From: Aquabacterium sp.
Lineage (GTDB): Bacteria > Pseudomonadota > Gammaproteobacteria > Burkholderiales > Burkholderiaceae_C
Direction: 5' to 3'
Length of the DNA stretch: 38,540 bases
Assembly: GCF_021768455.1 (NCBI RefSeq)
Contig: NZ_JAIZVX010000018.1
Location: forward strand, 1-38,540
Positions within the stretch are counted from its first letter, which is position 1. Every line of letters starts with the position of its first letter. A model generated the notes under the pieces. That model made no database searches, was not told the origin of the DNA, and saw only the letters and a program-made list of their open reading frames with translations. Both the position numbers and the translations under genes were made by a program. This document shows, piece after piece, positions 7,552 through 17,725 of the stretch.

Positions 7552-9068
7552 GCTGCGCGCGCCGTCCGTTCGGTGCCTGCCTGGCTGGTGGTGGGGGCCT
7601 TGACGTGGTAGTCGGCCAGGGAGAAGGCGCTGGTGGCCTGGCGGTAGCGGAAGGTGAAGCCCGGCCACAGCGTGGTGTTCTTGCCGGACTCGTTGATGTA
7701 CCAGCTCTTGCAACCCGAGGCCCACACGGTGCCGGCCAGCTTCTTCTGCGTCTGCCTGACGAAGGCCTCCTGCACCTCGGGGCGCACGTCGACCACCTTG
7801 GCGCCCTGGGCCCGCATGGTCTTGACGGCATCGAGCACATAGGCCACCTGCGACTCGATCATGTAGACCATGGAGCTGTGGCCCAGGCCGGTGTTGGGGC
7901 CCATCAGGAAGAACAGGTTGGGAAAGCCGCTGACGCTCAGGCCCAGGTAGGCCTCAGGGCCGCCGCGCTTCGACCACACATCGGCCATGTCCTGCCCGCC
8001 GGTGCCCACGTAGGCGCCGCGCGGCACCAGTTCCTGCACACGAAAGCCCGTGCCGAAAATGATGACGTCGACCTTGTGCTCGCGGCCATCGCTGGTGACG
8101 ATGCCCTTGGGCGTGACCTCGCGGATGCCGTCGGTGACGATGTGGACGTTGTCGCGGGCCAGCGCGGGGTAGTAGTCGTTGGAGACCAGCACGCGCTTGC
8201 AGCCGGCCGAGAAGGTGGGCGTCAGCGCCTTGCGCTTGGCCGGGTCCTTCACGTGCTTGTGGATGTGGCGGCGGCCCACCCACTCCAGCACCTTGAGCAC
8301 CTTGGGCGTGATCACGAAGCCCAGCACGCGCAACTCGAGCTGGGTGTAGAGCAGGCCACGGTAAGCCTTCTGCACCGCCGGGAAGGCCTTCATCAGCGAC
8401 TTCGACCAGGCCGAGCGCACCCAGTCGGGCTTGGGCATGACCCACGGCGGCGTGCGCTGGAAGTAGGTGAGCTGACCGACCTTGGGCGCGATCTGCGGCA
8501 CGAACTGGATGGCGCTGGCGCCCGAGCCGATCACGCCGACGCGCTTGCCGCGCAGGTCGATGTCGTGGCGCCAGTTGGCCGAGTGGAAGGCCTCACCCTG
8601 GAAGGTCTCCAGGCCCGGGGTCTTGGGGATGAAGGGATTGCTCAGCGCACCGGCGCCCGAGACCACCACCCCGGCCCGGAAGCGACGGCCATCGGCTGTG
8701 GTGACCACCCAGGTGGAGGTGCCTTCATCGAAAACAGCGCTGGTCACATTGGCGCCGAAGCGCACATGCGGCAAGATGCCGTACTTTTCAGCACAACGGC
8801 GAAGGTAGGACCAGATCTCGGGCTGCTGAGCGAACTGGCGTGACCAGTCCGGATTGGGCTCGAACGAGAAGGAATAGAGGTGGGACTGCACGTCGCAGGC
8901 GCAACCGGGGTAGTGGTTGTCGCGCCAGGTGCCCCCCACGTCGTCGGCCCGCTCGAGGATGACAAAATCATGGATGCCTTCCTGCTTGAGCCGGATGGCG
9001 GTGCACAAACCGGAGAACCCGGTGCCGATGACCAGAACGCTGTGACGCTCGACTGCAGACTCGCTCAT
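7548..9068 (-). CDS. Flavin-containing / Baeyer-Villiger-type monooxygenase
   Basis: A 506-residue class B flavoprotein monooxygenase. The FAD motif is GTGFSG (15-20), followed by the second flavin segment DDVGGTW (42-48). The NADPH motif lies in VIGSGASA (179-186). The Baeyer-Villiger fingerprint FxGxxxHxxxW is present from Phe156 to Trp166 (FQGEAFHSANW). The residue after Trp is Arg, where the textbook motif has Pro or Asp. Length and order are typical. It is the first gene of the operon monooxygenase-SDR-esterase and is divergent from a TetR regulator at 9148. Likely reaction: ketone plus O2 and NADPH to ester, with the esterase then cleaving the product. Confidence 0.9.
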   Translation of the reverse strand: MSESAVERHSVLVIGTGFSGLCTAIRLKQEGIHDFVILERADDVGGTWRDNHYPGCACDVQSHLYSFSFEPNPDWSRQFAQQPEIWSYLRRCAEKYGILPHVRFGANVTSAVFDEGTSTWVVTTADGRRFRAGVVVSGAGALSNPFIPKTPGLETFQGEAFHSANWRHDIDLRGKRVGVIGSGASAIQFVPQIAPKVGQLTYFQRTPPWVMPKPDWVRSAWSKSLMKAFPAVQKAYRGLLYTQLELRVLGFVITPKVLKVLEWVGRRHIHKHVKDPAKRKALTPTFSAGCKRVLVSNDYYPALARDNVHIVTDGIREVTPKGIVTSDGREHKVDVIIFGTGFRVQELVPRGAYVGTGGQDMADVWSKRGGPEAYLGLSVSGFPNLFFLMGPNTGLGHSSMVYMIESQVAYVLDAVKTMRAQGAKVVDVRPEVQEAFVRQTQKKLAGTVWASGCKSWYINESGKNTTLWPGFTFRYRQATSAFSLADYHVKAPTTSQAGTERTARAA

Positions 9069-9110
9069 TTACACCACTCCAGGCGGCCTGGCCTCTTCAG
9101 GCTGCACCGC

Positions 9111-9167
9111 ATTTGACAACGATCAATTTCAGAAATCGTATTTGACAATGGCCGTTTCCAGAAATCG
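9111..9167. repeat. Two 28-bp direct repeats over the monooxygenase/TetR control region
   Basis: Units 9111-9138 and 9140-9167 are about 22/28 identical with a period of 29 bp. Each begins ATTTGACAA and ends AGAAATCG. They cover the short gap between the monooxygenase (start 9068) and the TetR gene, and the second copy contains the predicted TetR start codon at 9148. Both units hold TTGACA, a -35-like hexamer. The placement suits a dimer-of-dimers TetR operator that also controls its own gene. Confidence 0.55.
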
Positions 9168-9867
9168 GGTTAACCCTGAAGCCCCCTCCACTCAGGGGAC
9201 GAGCGGCCGTCGTTACGGCGGCATCGACTCGCAAGAGCGCCAGCGCCAGCGCCGCGCCAAGCTGATCGAAGCGGCCCTGGCGGTGTTCGGAGAGAAGGGC
9301 TACCACCAGTCCACCGTGCGCGACGTGTGCAAGCAGGCGCAGCTCACCTCGCGCTACTTCTACGAGTCCTTCGATGGGATGGAGGCGCTGTTCCAGGCGC
9401 TGTACGGCGAGGTCAGCCGAGAGCTGATGCAGACCACGGTGATGGCCCTGGCGCGCTGCGAGCCCGAGCCCAGCAAGCTGGCAGAGGCCGCGCTGCGGGC
9501 CTTTCTGGAGTTCATCCGCGACGACCCGCGCCGCGCCCGCGTCACCATGATCGACGCGGTCAATGTGGGCGGCGGCATCCAGGCCATGGCCGACAAGGTC
9601 TACCAGGACTTCGCGCTACTGATCAGCGGCTTCATGCAGCAGATGTTCCCGCGACTGGAGGAATCCGGCCTGAGCATCGCCATGCTGGCCCAGGGTCTGG
9701 TGGGCTCGAACGCGCGCATCGCCACGCAATGGGTGGCCAACCGCTGCAACGAGCCCCTGGACGACGTGCTGCGCAACACCTTTGCCATCTTCCAGGCCTG
9801 CATCGCCTTCGCCAGGGCAACCGAGGCCGGCCTGCCGCCACCGAAGGCCGGCGCCCCCGGGGCCTGA
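9148..9867 (+). CDS. TetR family transcriptional regulator
   Basis: A 239-residue repressor-type protein. The N-terminal helix-turn-helix spans about residues 27-75 (AALAVFGEKGYHQSTVRDV, then a recognition-helix region ending RYFYESF). The C-terminal ligand-binding domain is helical. ATG 9148 is preferred; TTG 9142 is also in frame and neither has a clear Shine-Dalgarno, so the message may start close to the codon. It is divergent from the monooxygenase-SDR-esterase operon, its probable target. The next gene, ybaK, converges with stop codons directly adjacent (9865-9867 and 9868-9870). Confidence 0.88.
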   Translation: MAVSRNRVNPEAPSTQGTSGRRYGGIDSQERQRQRRAKLIEAALAVFGEKGYHQSTVRDVCKQAQLTSRYFYESFDGMEALFQALYGEVSRELMQTTVMALARCEPEPSKLAEAALRAFLEFIRDDPRRARVTMIDAVNVGGGIQAMADKVYQDFALLISGFMQQMFPRLEESGLSIAMLAQGLVGSNARIATQWVANRCNEPLDDVLRNTFAIFQACIAFARATEAGLPPPKAGAPGA

Positions 9868-10356
9868 TCAGAGGGCGCAGCCCACCGGCCTGGCGCCCAG
9901 CACCTCGCTGAGCACCGCGGGCGCGATGCCCACCAGGTAGCCGCGCCGCCCACCGTTGATCAGGATGGCATCGAGCGCCAGCACGGAAGCCTCGACGTAG
10001 ACCGGCATGGCCTTGCGCGTGCCAAAGGGCGAGGTGCCGCCCACCATGTAGCCGCTGTGGCGCTGGGCCACCTCGGGCTTGCAGGGCTCGACCGACTTGG
10101 CGCCAATGGCCCGGGCCAGGTTCTTGGTGCTGACCTGGCGGTCACCGTGCATCAGCACGATCAGGGGCTCGGCGCGCTCGTCCTGCATCACCAGGGTCTT
10201 GATGACCTGGTGCTCGGGCCAGCCCAGCTGCCTGGACGACTCGGCCGTGCCGCCGTGGTCGACGTAGTCGTAGACGTGCTCGGTGTAGGCCACTTTCTGC
10301 GCCTTGAGCCACTGCGTGGCGGGTGTTTCGCTGACGTGTTTGTCTTTGCGGGCCAT
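9868..10356 (-). CDS. ybaK: Cys-tRNA(Pro)/Cys-tRNA(Cys) deacylase YbaK
   Basis: A 162-residue single-domain editing enzyme that hydrolyses cysteine mischarged on tRNA-Pro, acting in trans to prolyl-tRNA synthetase. The family core is clear: YDYVDHGGTAESSRQLG near the N terminus, KTLVMQDE with the catalytic-site Lys, and GGTSPFGTRKAMPVYV and INGGRRGYLVGI toward the C terminus. The length matches E. coli YbaK (about 159). It is transcribed alone, with no terminator between it and the convergent TetR gene. Confidence 0.93.
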   Translation of the reverse strand: MARKDKHVSETPATQWLKAQKVAYTEHVYDYVDHGGTAESSRQLGWPEHQVIKTLVMQDERAEPLIVLMHGDRQVSTKNLARAIGAKSVEPCKPEVAQRHSGYMVGGTSPFGTRKAMPVYVEASVLALDAILINGGRRGYLVGIAPAVLSEVLGARPVGCAL

Positions 10357-10472
10357 GCCGCGATTTTACCGAGGCCGAATCCCCCGATCTGCGCCCGCTG
10401 CGCCCCGCTCTTCCCGCCAATGACCGTGTCGTCGCCCGCCCAAAATGTGTCGACAAGGACAAAGGACGGGCG

Positions 10473-11330
10473 ATGGCGACACACAGGTTCACACAAGGTT
10501 GGGCGGCGACACTGGCGATCGTGCTCGCCCTGGCGCTGTCGGCCTGTGGTGGCGGGGGCGGCAGCGCTGCCAGCTCGCCAACCGTGTCGGCCGCCCAGGC
10601 GGCGCTGCCCACCACCCTGGTGGAAGACACCCTGCCCGCCACCGCTGGCGAGAACCTGGCGAGCCTGGCCTACAACCCCATGGGTGCAGGCGACAGCTGG
10701 ACCTACGCCCGCCTGGACGCCAGTGGCACCGACACCGGCGCCTTCGTGGTGAAGACCGTGGTGACCGGCAGCGCAGACAGCGGCAGCGTGACGGTCGAAG
10801 AGTCCTCCGCCGACCTCGGTGGCGTGCTGGCCAGCTACACCGTCAACAGCCTGGGCAGCTTCGATGCGGACCCGCTGGGCGAGGCCCCCGTGGCCGCCAA
10901 GACCCTGGTGGGCAGCCTGCTGGACTTTCCCGTGGTGTTCTACCCCGAGGGCTCGGAGCAGCGCTCGGTGCGCCAGGGCAGCTGGGGTGCCGACGTCGAC
11001 GGCGACGGGCGCTCGGACGCCTTCCGCCTGGAGGTCCGCATCGCCTACCTGGGCGAGGAAGACCTCGCGACCGCGACCAGCCTGACGCCCGTGCACGTGG
11101 TGCACCTGCGCAAGACGGTGGTGTTCACGCTCTACACGACCGCGGCCGGAGGGGGCTCGCAAAGCGCCACGGCCACCGAAGAGACCTGGTCGCAGGCCGG
11201 CGTGGGTGCGGTGCAGATCGTGCGCAGCACCTACAACGCCAGCGGCACCCTGCAGGACCGCTACACCCTGCGCCTGCAAGAGGCCGTGGTGGGCGGCACC
11301 ACCATCGGCACGCCCCTCACGGCCCAGTAA
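10473..11330 (+). CDS. Predicted lipoprotein of unknown function
   Basis: A 285-residue secreted protein that I do not recognise. Residues 8-24 form a hydrophobic signal segment ending in lipobox LSAC with Cys25 as the lipidation site, followed by a Gly-rich spacer. The mature part is rich in Thr, Val and Ser and looks beta-structured. One segment, DVDGDGRSD (residues 174-182), fits a DxDxDG calcium-binding loop of the FG-GAP/dockerin type. A purine-rich ribosome site (AAGGAC) precedes the ATG. It stands alone and converges on pyruvate kinase. Position +2 after Cys is Gly, so outer-membrane sorting would be expected. Confidence 0.75.
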   Translation: MATHRFTQGWAATLAIVLALALSACGGGGGSAASSPTVSAAQAALPTTLVEDTLPATAGENLASLAYNPMGAGDSWTYARLDASGTDTGAFVVKTVVTGSADSGSVTVEESSADLGGVLASYTVNSLGSFDADPLGEAPVAAKTLVGSLLDFPVVFYPEGSEQRSVRQGSWGADVDGDGRSDAFRLEVRIAYLGEEDLATATSLTPVHVVHLRKTVVFTLYTTAAGGGSQSATATEETWSQAGVGAVQIVRSTYNASGTLQDRYTLRLQEAVVGGTTIGTPLTAQ

Positions 11331-11364
11331 GGCACCGTGAGGACGCGCTCAGACGCCTGAAGGC

Positions 11365-12783
11365 TCAGTCGATCTGGGCGATGCGCAGCAGGTTGGTGGT
11401 GCCCGAGGTGCCAAAGGGCACGCCCGCAGAAATGACCAGGGTGTCGCCGGAAACGCCCAGGCCTTCCTTCTTCGCCGTGAGACAGGCCCAGTCGCTCATC
11501 TCCAGCACGTCCATCACCTCGTGGCACAGCACGGGGTAGACACCCCAGGCCAGGGCCAGCTGGCGTGCCACGGCCAGGCGAGGCGTCATGCCCAGGATGG
11601 GGGCCTGCGGGCGCTCGCGCGCCATGCGCAAGGCCGAGTAGCCCGAGCTGGTGTAGGCCACCACGGCCGACACCTCCAGCAAGTCGGACACCCCCCGTAC
11701 CGCCACCCCGATGGCATCGGCCGGCTCAGGCTTGTGGCTGGTCTGCTCGGCGTGGATGGCCTCGCGGTAGTGCGGGTCCACCTCGGTCTGCGCGATGATC
11801 GCGCTCATCATGCGCACGGCCTCAACCGGGTACTGCCCGGAGGCCGATTCGGCCGACAGCATCACCGCGTCGGCACCGTCGTAGATGGCCGTGGCCACGT
11901 CCGAGGCTTCGGCACGGGTGGGCACCGGCGCCGAGACCATGGACTCCAGCATCTGCGTGGCCACGATCACCGGCTTGCCGGCCTTGCGGCAGGCCCGCAC
12001 GATGCGCTTCTGGATGGCCGGCACCTGCTCGGGCGGCATCTCCACGCCCAGGTCGCCACGGGCCACCATGATGGCGTCGCTCTCCGCCACGATCGCCTCC
12101 AGGCTCTGGATGGCCGCGGGCTTCTCCAGCTTGGCCACGATGCGGGCGCGGCCCTGCACGATGGCCTTGATCTCGGCGATGTCTTCGGCGCGCTGCACAA
12201 AGGAGAGCGCGACCCAGTCCACACCGAGGCTCAGGCCATGGTCCAGGTCGGCACGGTCCTTGTCGGTCAGGGCCGACAGGGGCAGGACCACCCCGGGGAC
12301 GTTGACCCCTTTGCGATCGGAAACGGTGCCACCGGCGATCACGCGGGTCTCGGCGAACTCGGGGCCACAGCGCTGCACGCGCAGGCGCACGCGGCCGTCG
12401 TCCACCAGCAGGTCGGTGCCCACCACCAGGGCTTTGAAGATTTCCGGGTGGGGCATGGCGGCGCGGTCCTGGTCACCGGGCACCTCGCTGCGCAGGTCGA
12501 GGCAGAAGGTGTCGCCTTCTTTCAGGCAGACCTTGCCCTGGGCAAAGGTGCCCAGGCGCAGCTTGGGGCCTTGCAGGTCCAGCAGCACGCCCACGGGCCG
12601 ACCCGCGTCGCGCTCGATGGCGCGCAGGGTTTCGAGCCGCTGGCTGTGGTCGGCGTGGCTGCCATGGCTGAAGTTCAGCCGGAAGACATCGGCCCCAGCC
12701 TGGAAAAGGGCTTCGATGGTCTCGCGGGTCGAGCTGGCAGGGCCCAGCGTCGCCACGATCTTGGCGTTGCGGTTGCGGTGCAT
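11365..12783 (-). CDS. pyk: Pyruvate kinase
   Basis: A 472-residue glycolytic enzyme converting phosphoenolpyruvate and ADP to pyruvate and ATP. Family marks are the opening RNAKIVATLGPAS, RLNFSHG (35-41), the Lys of AKLEKPAAI, the metal and phosphate region MVARGDLGVEMP, and KPVIVATQMLESM. The gene lies 17 bp behind ttuD, last in the run ttuC-dctA-ttuD-pyk. This links it to tartrate use: glycerate 2-phosphate made by TtuD passes through enolase to PEP, the substrate of this enzyme. Many Burkholderiales carry another pyk elsewhere, so this may be a pathway-specific copy. Confidence 0.95.
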   Translation of the reverse strand: MHRNRNAKIVATLGPASSTRETIEALFQAGADVFRLNFSHGSHADHSQRLETLRAIERDAGRPVGVLLDLQGPKLRLGTFAQGKVCLKEGDTFCLDLRSEVPGDQDRAAMPHPEIFKALVVGTDLLVDDGRVRLRVQRCGPEFAETRVIAGGTVSDRKGVNVPGVVLPLSALTDKDRADLDHGLSLGVDWVALSFVQRAEDIAEIKAIVQGRARIVAKLEKPAAIQSLEAIVAESDAIMVARGDLGVEMPPEQVPAIQKRIVRACRKAGKPVIVATQMLESMVSAPVPTRAEASDVATAIYDGADAVMLSAESASGQYPVEAVRMMSAIIAQTEVDPHYREAIHAEQTSHKPEPADAIGVAVRGVSDLLEVSAVVAYTSSGYSALRMARERPQAPILGMTPRLAVARQLALAWGVYPVLCHEVMDVLEMSDWACLTAKKEGLGVSGDTLVISAGVPFGTSGTTNLLRIAQID

Positions 12784-12800
12784 GAGGGAAGTCCTTGCGC

Positions 12801-14102
<1,302 letters not shown>

Positions 14103-14112
14103 CGTCGGGACC

Positions 14113-15444
14113 TCAGGCGCCAGCCGAGTGGCGCAGGATGGGCGTGGGTTGGGTGGCTTCGGGCTCGGCAGGCTGCGGGGCCTCGCTCACCACCTCCCCG
14201 TCGAGCACCTTGCGCAGGTGCTCACGGTCGAGGGCGCCCACCCAGCGTGCGATGGCCATGGTACCCACCGCATTGCCGATGGTGTTGGTGATGGCGCGGG
14301 CCTCCGACATGAAGCGGTCCACACCGAGCAGCAGCACCATGCCGGCCACCGGGATCGTGCCAAGCGAGGCCAGGGTGGCCGCCAGGGTGATGAAGCCGGA
14401 CCCCGTCACACCGGCCGAGCCCTTGGAGGTCAGCATCAGCACCCCCAGCACCACCAGCTGGTCGGTAAAGCTCAGCGGGGTGTTGGTGGCCTGGGCGATG
14501 AAGATGGCGGCCATGGTGTAGTAGATGCACTGGCCATCGGGGTTGAAGGTCACGCCAGACGGGATCACCAGGCCCACCACCGGCTTGGAAACCCCGGCGT
14601 TTTCCAGCTTGCGCATCAGCTGCGGGATCACCGACTCCGACGAGCTGGTGCCCAGCACCGTGAACAGCTCTTCACGGATGTAGCGCAGGAACTTCCACAG
14701 GCTGAAGCCCGCGGCACGGCAGATGGGGCCGAGCACCAGCACCACAAAGGCGAAGCAGGTGAGGTACATGCAGGCCATCAGCTTGCCCAGCGACATCACC
14801 GAGCCCAGGCCGTACTTGCCCACCGTGAACGAGATGGCGCCAAAGGCGGCGATGGGGGCAAAGCGCATCACCATCGACACGATGACGAACATGCCGTTGC
14901 AGAAGGCGTCCAGCACATCGACCACCGGCTTGGCACGCTTGCCCATGTGCGACAGGGCCACGCCGAAGAAGATCGCAAACACCAGGATCTGCAGGATGTC
15001 GTTCTTGGCCAGGGCCTCCACGATGCTCGTGGGGATCATGTTGAGCAGGAAGTCCACAAAAGTCGCCGGCTTGGCCGCGGCGGCCGTGTAATTGGCGATG
15101 CCTTTGGTGTCCAGCGCGGTCGGGTCGACATTCATGCCGACACCAGGCTGGAACACATTGACCACCAGCAGCCCCAGGGCCAGCGCCAGGGTCGACAGCA
15201 CCTCGAAGTAGATCAGGGCGCGGGAGCCGACCCGGCCCAGCTCCTTCATGCTCTCCATCTTGGCAATGCCCAGCACGACCATCGCAAAGATGACCGGCGC
15301 AAACACCATCTTGATGAGGCGGATGAATGCGTCACCCAGGGGTTTGAGGTCGGTGGCGAAATGGGGGTAAATCACCCCCAGGATCAGACCGGCGAGCACG
15401 CCGATGATCACCTGCACATAAAGCTTGCCAAGAAAGCGAGGCAT
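14113..15444 (-). CDS. dctA: C4-dicarboxylate:cation symporter DctA
   Basis: A 443-residue inner-membrane transporter of the dicarboxylate/amino acid:cation symporter family, with multiple hydrophobic helices from residue 8 on. The hallmark serine-rich re-entrant loop GTSSSESVIPQL and the later segment FNPDGQCIYYTMAAIFIAQ correspond to substrate- and cation-binding regions. The last 30 or so residues are a hydrophilic tail. It sits between ttuC and ttuD, so it probably imports tartrate or related C4 acids. The family usually shows FNLDG-T-IY at the second motif; FNPDGQCIY here is a departure that may reflect tartrate preference (inference). Confidence 0.92.
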   Translation of the reverse strand: MPRFLGKLYVQVIIGVLAGLILGVIYPHFATDLKPLGDAFIRLIKMVFAPVIFAMVVLGIAKMESMKELGRVGSRALIYFEVLSTLALALGLLVVNVFQPGVGMNVDPTALDTKGIANYTAAAAKPATFVDFLLNMIPTSIVEALAKNDILQILVFAIFFGVALSHMGKRAKPVVDVLDAFCNGMFVIVSMVMRFAPIAAFGAISFTVGKYGLGSVMSLGKLMACMYLTCFAFVVLVLGPICRAAGFSLWKFLRYIREELFTVLGTSSSESVIPQLMRKLENAGVSKPVVGLVIPSGVTFNPDGQCIYYTMAAIFIAQATNTPLSFTDQLVVLGVLMLTSKGSAGVTGSGFITLAATLASLGTIPVAGMVLLLGVDRFMSEARAITNTIGNAVGTMAIARWVGALDREHLRKVLDGEVVSEAPQPAEPEATQPTPILRHSAGA

Positions 15445-15518
15445 GGTGGAGTCTCCAGAAAATGGGTGTGGGGAGCGAGGGCCCTCGGGCAGGGCCCTGT
15501 GGATGAGCGCCCCGGGGC

Positions 15519-16586
15519 TCAGGCCAGCAGGCGGGCGCAGACGGCCTCGGTCACCTGGGCCGTGGTGGCACGGCCCCCCAGGTCACCGGTGTGCAGCGCG
15601 GGGTTGGCCGTGACCTGCTCGACGGCGGCCATCAGCTGGCGGGCGGCCTCGGCCTCACCCAGGTGCTCCAGCATCAGCACGCAGCTCCAGAAGGTGCCCA
15701 CCGGGTTGGCCAGACCCTTGCCCATGATGTCGAAGGCCGAGCCGTGGATGGGCTCGAACATCGAGGGGTAACGGCGCTCGGGATCGAGGTTGGCCGTGGG
15801 CGCGATGCCCAGGCTGCCGGCCAGGGCGGCGGCCAGGTCACTCAGGATGTCGGCGTGCAGGTTGGTGGCCACGATGGTGTCCAGCGAGGCCGGGCGGTTG
15901 ACCATGCGGGCCGTGGCGGCGTCCACGATTTCCTTGTCCCACTTCACGTCGGGGAAGTCCTGGCTCACTTCTTGAGCCACCTCATCCCACATCACCATGG
16001 CGTGGCGCTGGGCGTTGCTCTTGGTGATGACGGTGAGCTGCTTGCGGGGGCGGGACTGGGCCAGCTTGAAGGCGAAGCGGATCACGCGCTCCACACCGGC
16101 ACGGGTCATCATCGACACGTCGCAAGCGGCTTCGATGGGGTGGCCCTGGTGCACCCGGCCCCCCACACCGGAGTACTCGCCTTCGGAGTTCTCACGGACG
16201 ATGACCCAGTTCAGGTCCTCGGGGCGGCAGCGTTTCAGCGGTGCATCGATGCCGGGCAGGATGCGGGTGGGGCGCACATTGGCGTACTGGTCGAAGCCCT
16301 GGCAGATTTTCAGGCGCAGGCCCCACAGGGTGATGTGGTCCGGGATGTCGGGGTCGCCAGCCGAGCCGAACAGGATCGCATCCTTGTGGCGCAGGGCGTC
16401 GAGGCCATCGGCCGGCATCATCACGCCGTGGGCGCGATGGTGATCACCGCCCCAGTCAAAGTGCTCGAACTCGAAGGCGAACGTCTTGTTGGCCTGGGCC
16501 AGGGCCTGCAGCACCTGCTGCCCGGCGGGCACGACTTCCTTGCCGATGCCATCTCCGGGGATGGTGGCGATGCGATAGGTCTTCAT
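15519..16586 (-). CDS. ttuC: Tartrate dehydrogenase/decarboxylase (TtuC; also D-malate dehydrogenase)
   Basis: A 355-residue NAD-dependent enzyme of the isocitrate/isopropylmalate dehydrogenase fold. It starts MKTYRIATIPGDGIGKEVVP; ENSEGEYSGVGG (about 140-150) and the Lys of TVITKSNAQRH are active-site regions. FEPIHGSAFDIMGKGLANPVG is the NAD-binding C-terminal motif of the tartrate/D-malate branch. ATG 16586 is chosen because GGAG lies just upstream and the protein then starts at the conserved beta strand. It oxidises tartrate and, with meso-tartrate, yields D-glycerate and CO2; it may also act on D-malate. First gene of ttuC-dctA-ttuD-pyk, divergent from the LysR gene. Confidence 0.92.
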   Translation of the reverse strand: MKTYRIATIPGDGIGKEVVPAGQQVLQALAQANKTFAFEFEHFDWGGDHHRAHGVMMPADGLDALRHKDAILFGSAGDPDIPDHITLWGLRLKICQGFDQYANVRPTRILPGIDAPLKRCRPEDLNWVIVRENSEGEYSGVGGRVHQGHPIEAACDVSMMTRAGVERVIRFAFKLAQSRPRKQLTVITKSNAQRHAMVMWDEVAQEVSQDFPDVKWDKEIVDAATARMVNRPASLDTIVATNLHADILSDLAAALAGSLGIAPTANLDPERRYPSMFEPIHGSAFDIMGKGLANPVGTFWSCVLMLEHLGEAEAARQLMAAVEQVTANPALHTGDLGGRATTAQVTEAVCARLLA

Positions 16587-16672
16587 GGGGGATCTCCGTG
16601 ATGGGGGTCTGGTCAAGGGCCTCAATGTAGAAAGGCATCAAACCCCACAATCACGCAGAAAGTGAATCCATC

Positions 16673-16689
16673 CTTAACCTGCGGTTAAG
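16673..16689. promoter_or_regulatory. LysR-type binding box between ttuC and the LysR gene
   Basis: A perfect palindrome with 7-bp arms CTTAACC and GGTTAAG around TGC. It contains the LysR signature T-N11-A (T16675, A16687). It lies 87 bp from the ttuC start and 103 bp from the LysR start, the expected place for the high-affinity site of a divergent LysR regulator. Confidence 0.7.
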
Positions 16690-16791
16690 ATCGAAAACCC
16701 GTCTTCCCTCTGAGGGAGCGCCAGCCCGACATCGGGCTTCAGGGCTTTCCCGAATCGCCCGCCCTCCTGAAAAAACCCTCGCAAGCCCGCC

Positions 16792-17721
16792 ATGAGCACC
16801 GGCATCCAGCCCGCAGACCTCAGCTTCTTTTCCGCCCTGGCCTCGGCCCCCAGCCTCAGCGCGGCAGCGCGCGAGCTCGGCATCACCACCCCGGCCGTGA
16901 GCAAGCGCCTGGCGCAGATGGAGACCCGCCTGGGCATCTCGCTGGTCAACCGCACCACGCGGCGCATGAGCCTGACGCCCGAGGGCGAGCTCTACCTGGG
17001 TCACGCCCGCCGCATCCTGCAGGACATCGAGGACATGGGCGCCCTGCTCGGCCAGTCCAAGGCCACACCCGCGGGCCTGCTGCGCGTCAATGCCACGCTG
17101 GGCTTCGGGCGCAGCCATGTGGCCCCCCTGATTTCCACCTTCGTGCAGACCCACCCGCAGGTGGACGTGCAACTGCAGCTCTCCGTCAACCCGCCACCGC
17201 TGACCGACGACGCCTTCGACGTCTGCATCCGCTTTGGCGCCCCACCCGACAGCCGGGTCATCGCGCGGCGCATCGCCCGCAACAAGCGCCTGCTGTGCGC
17301 CTCGCCGGCCTACCTTGCCAGGCACGGCGAACCCCGCACCCCCCACGACCTCACCCGCCACAACTGCATCGGCATCCGCCAGGGCGAGGAGGCCTACGGC
17401 ATCTGGCGGCTGAGCCATGGCCGAGGCGCCAGCCTGGACACCGAGGCCATCAAGATCCGCGGCTCCCTGACCACCAACGACGGCGAGATCGCCCTGAAAT
17501 GGGCCCTGGCCGGCCACGGCATCGTGATGCGGGCCGAGTGGGACCTGCACCGGCACCTGCAGAGCGGCCAGCTGGTGCAGGTGCTGCCCCAGTACCGCAC
17601 GCCGGACGCAGACATCTACGCCGTCTACCCGCAAAGCCAGCAGATGTCGACCCGCGTGCGCGCCTTCGTCGACTTCATGGCCACCAACCTGCCCTTGCTG
17701 GCCGATGGCGACGACGCCTGA
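16792..17721 (+). CDS. LysR family regulator of the tartrate genes
   Basis: A 309-residue LysR-type transcription factor. The winged helix covers about residues 8-65 (SAAARELGITTPAVSKRLAQ is the HTH core). The periplasmic-binding-like effector domain covers about 90-300. The ATG at 16792 places the HTH at the usual distance from the N terminus. It lies between two tartrate operons, divergent from ttuC and convergent with ttdAB, so activation of both in response to tartrate or a derivative is likely. A palindromic T-N11-A box is in the ttuC-side gap. It resembles the TtdR/TtuA type of regulator by context rather than by any specific residue. Confidence 0.88.
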   Translation: MSTGIQPADLSFFSALASAPSLSAAARELGITTPAVSKRLAQMETRLGISLVNRTTRRMSLTPEGELYLGHARRILQDIEDMGALLGQSKATPAGLLRVNATLGFGRSHVAPLISTFVQTHPQVDVQLQLSVNPPPLTDDAFDVCIRFGAPPDSRVIARRIARNKRLLCASPAYLARHGEPRTPHDLTRHNCIGIRQGEEAYGIWRLSHGRGASLDTEAIKIRGSLTTNDGEIALKWALAGHGIVMRAEWDLHRHLQSGQLVQVLPQYRTPDADIYAVYPQSQQMSTRVRAFVDFMATNLPLLADGDDA

Positions 17722-17725
17722 ACGC

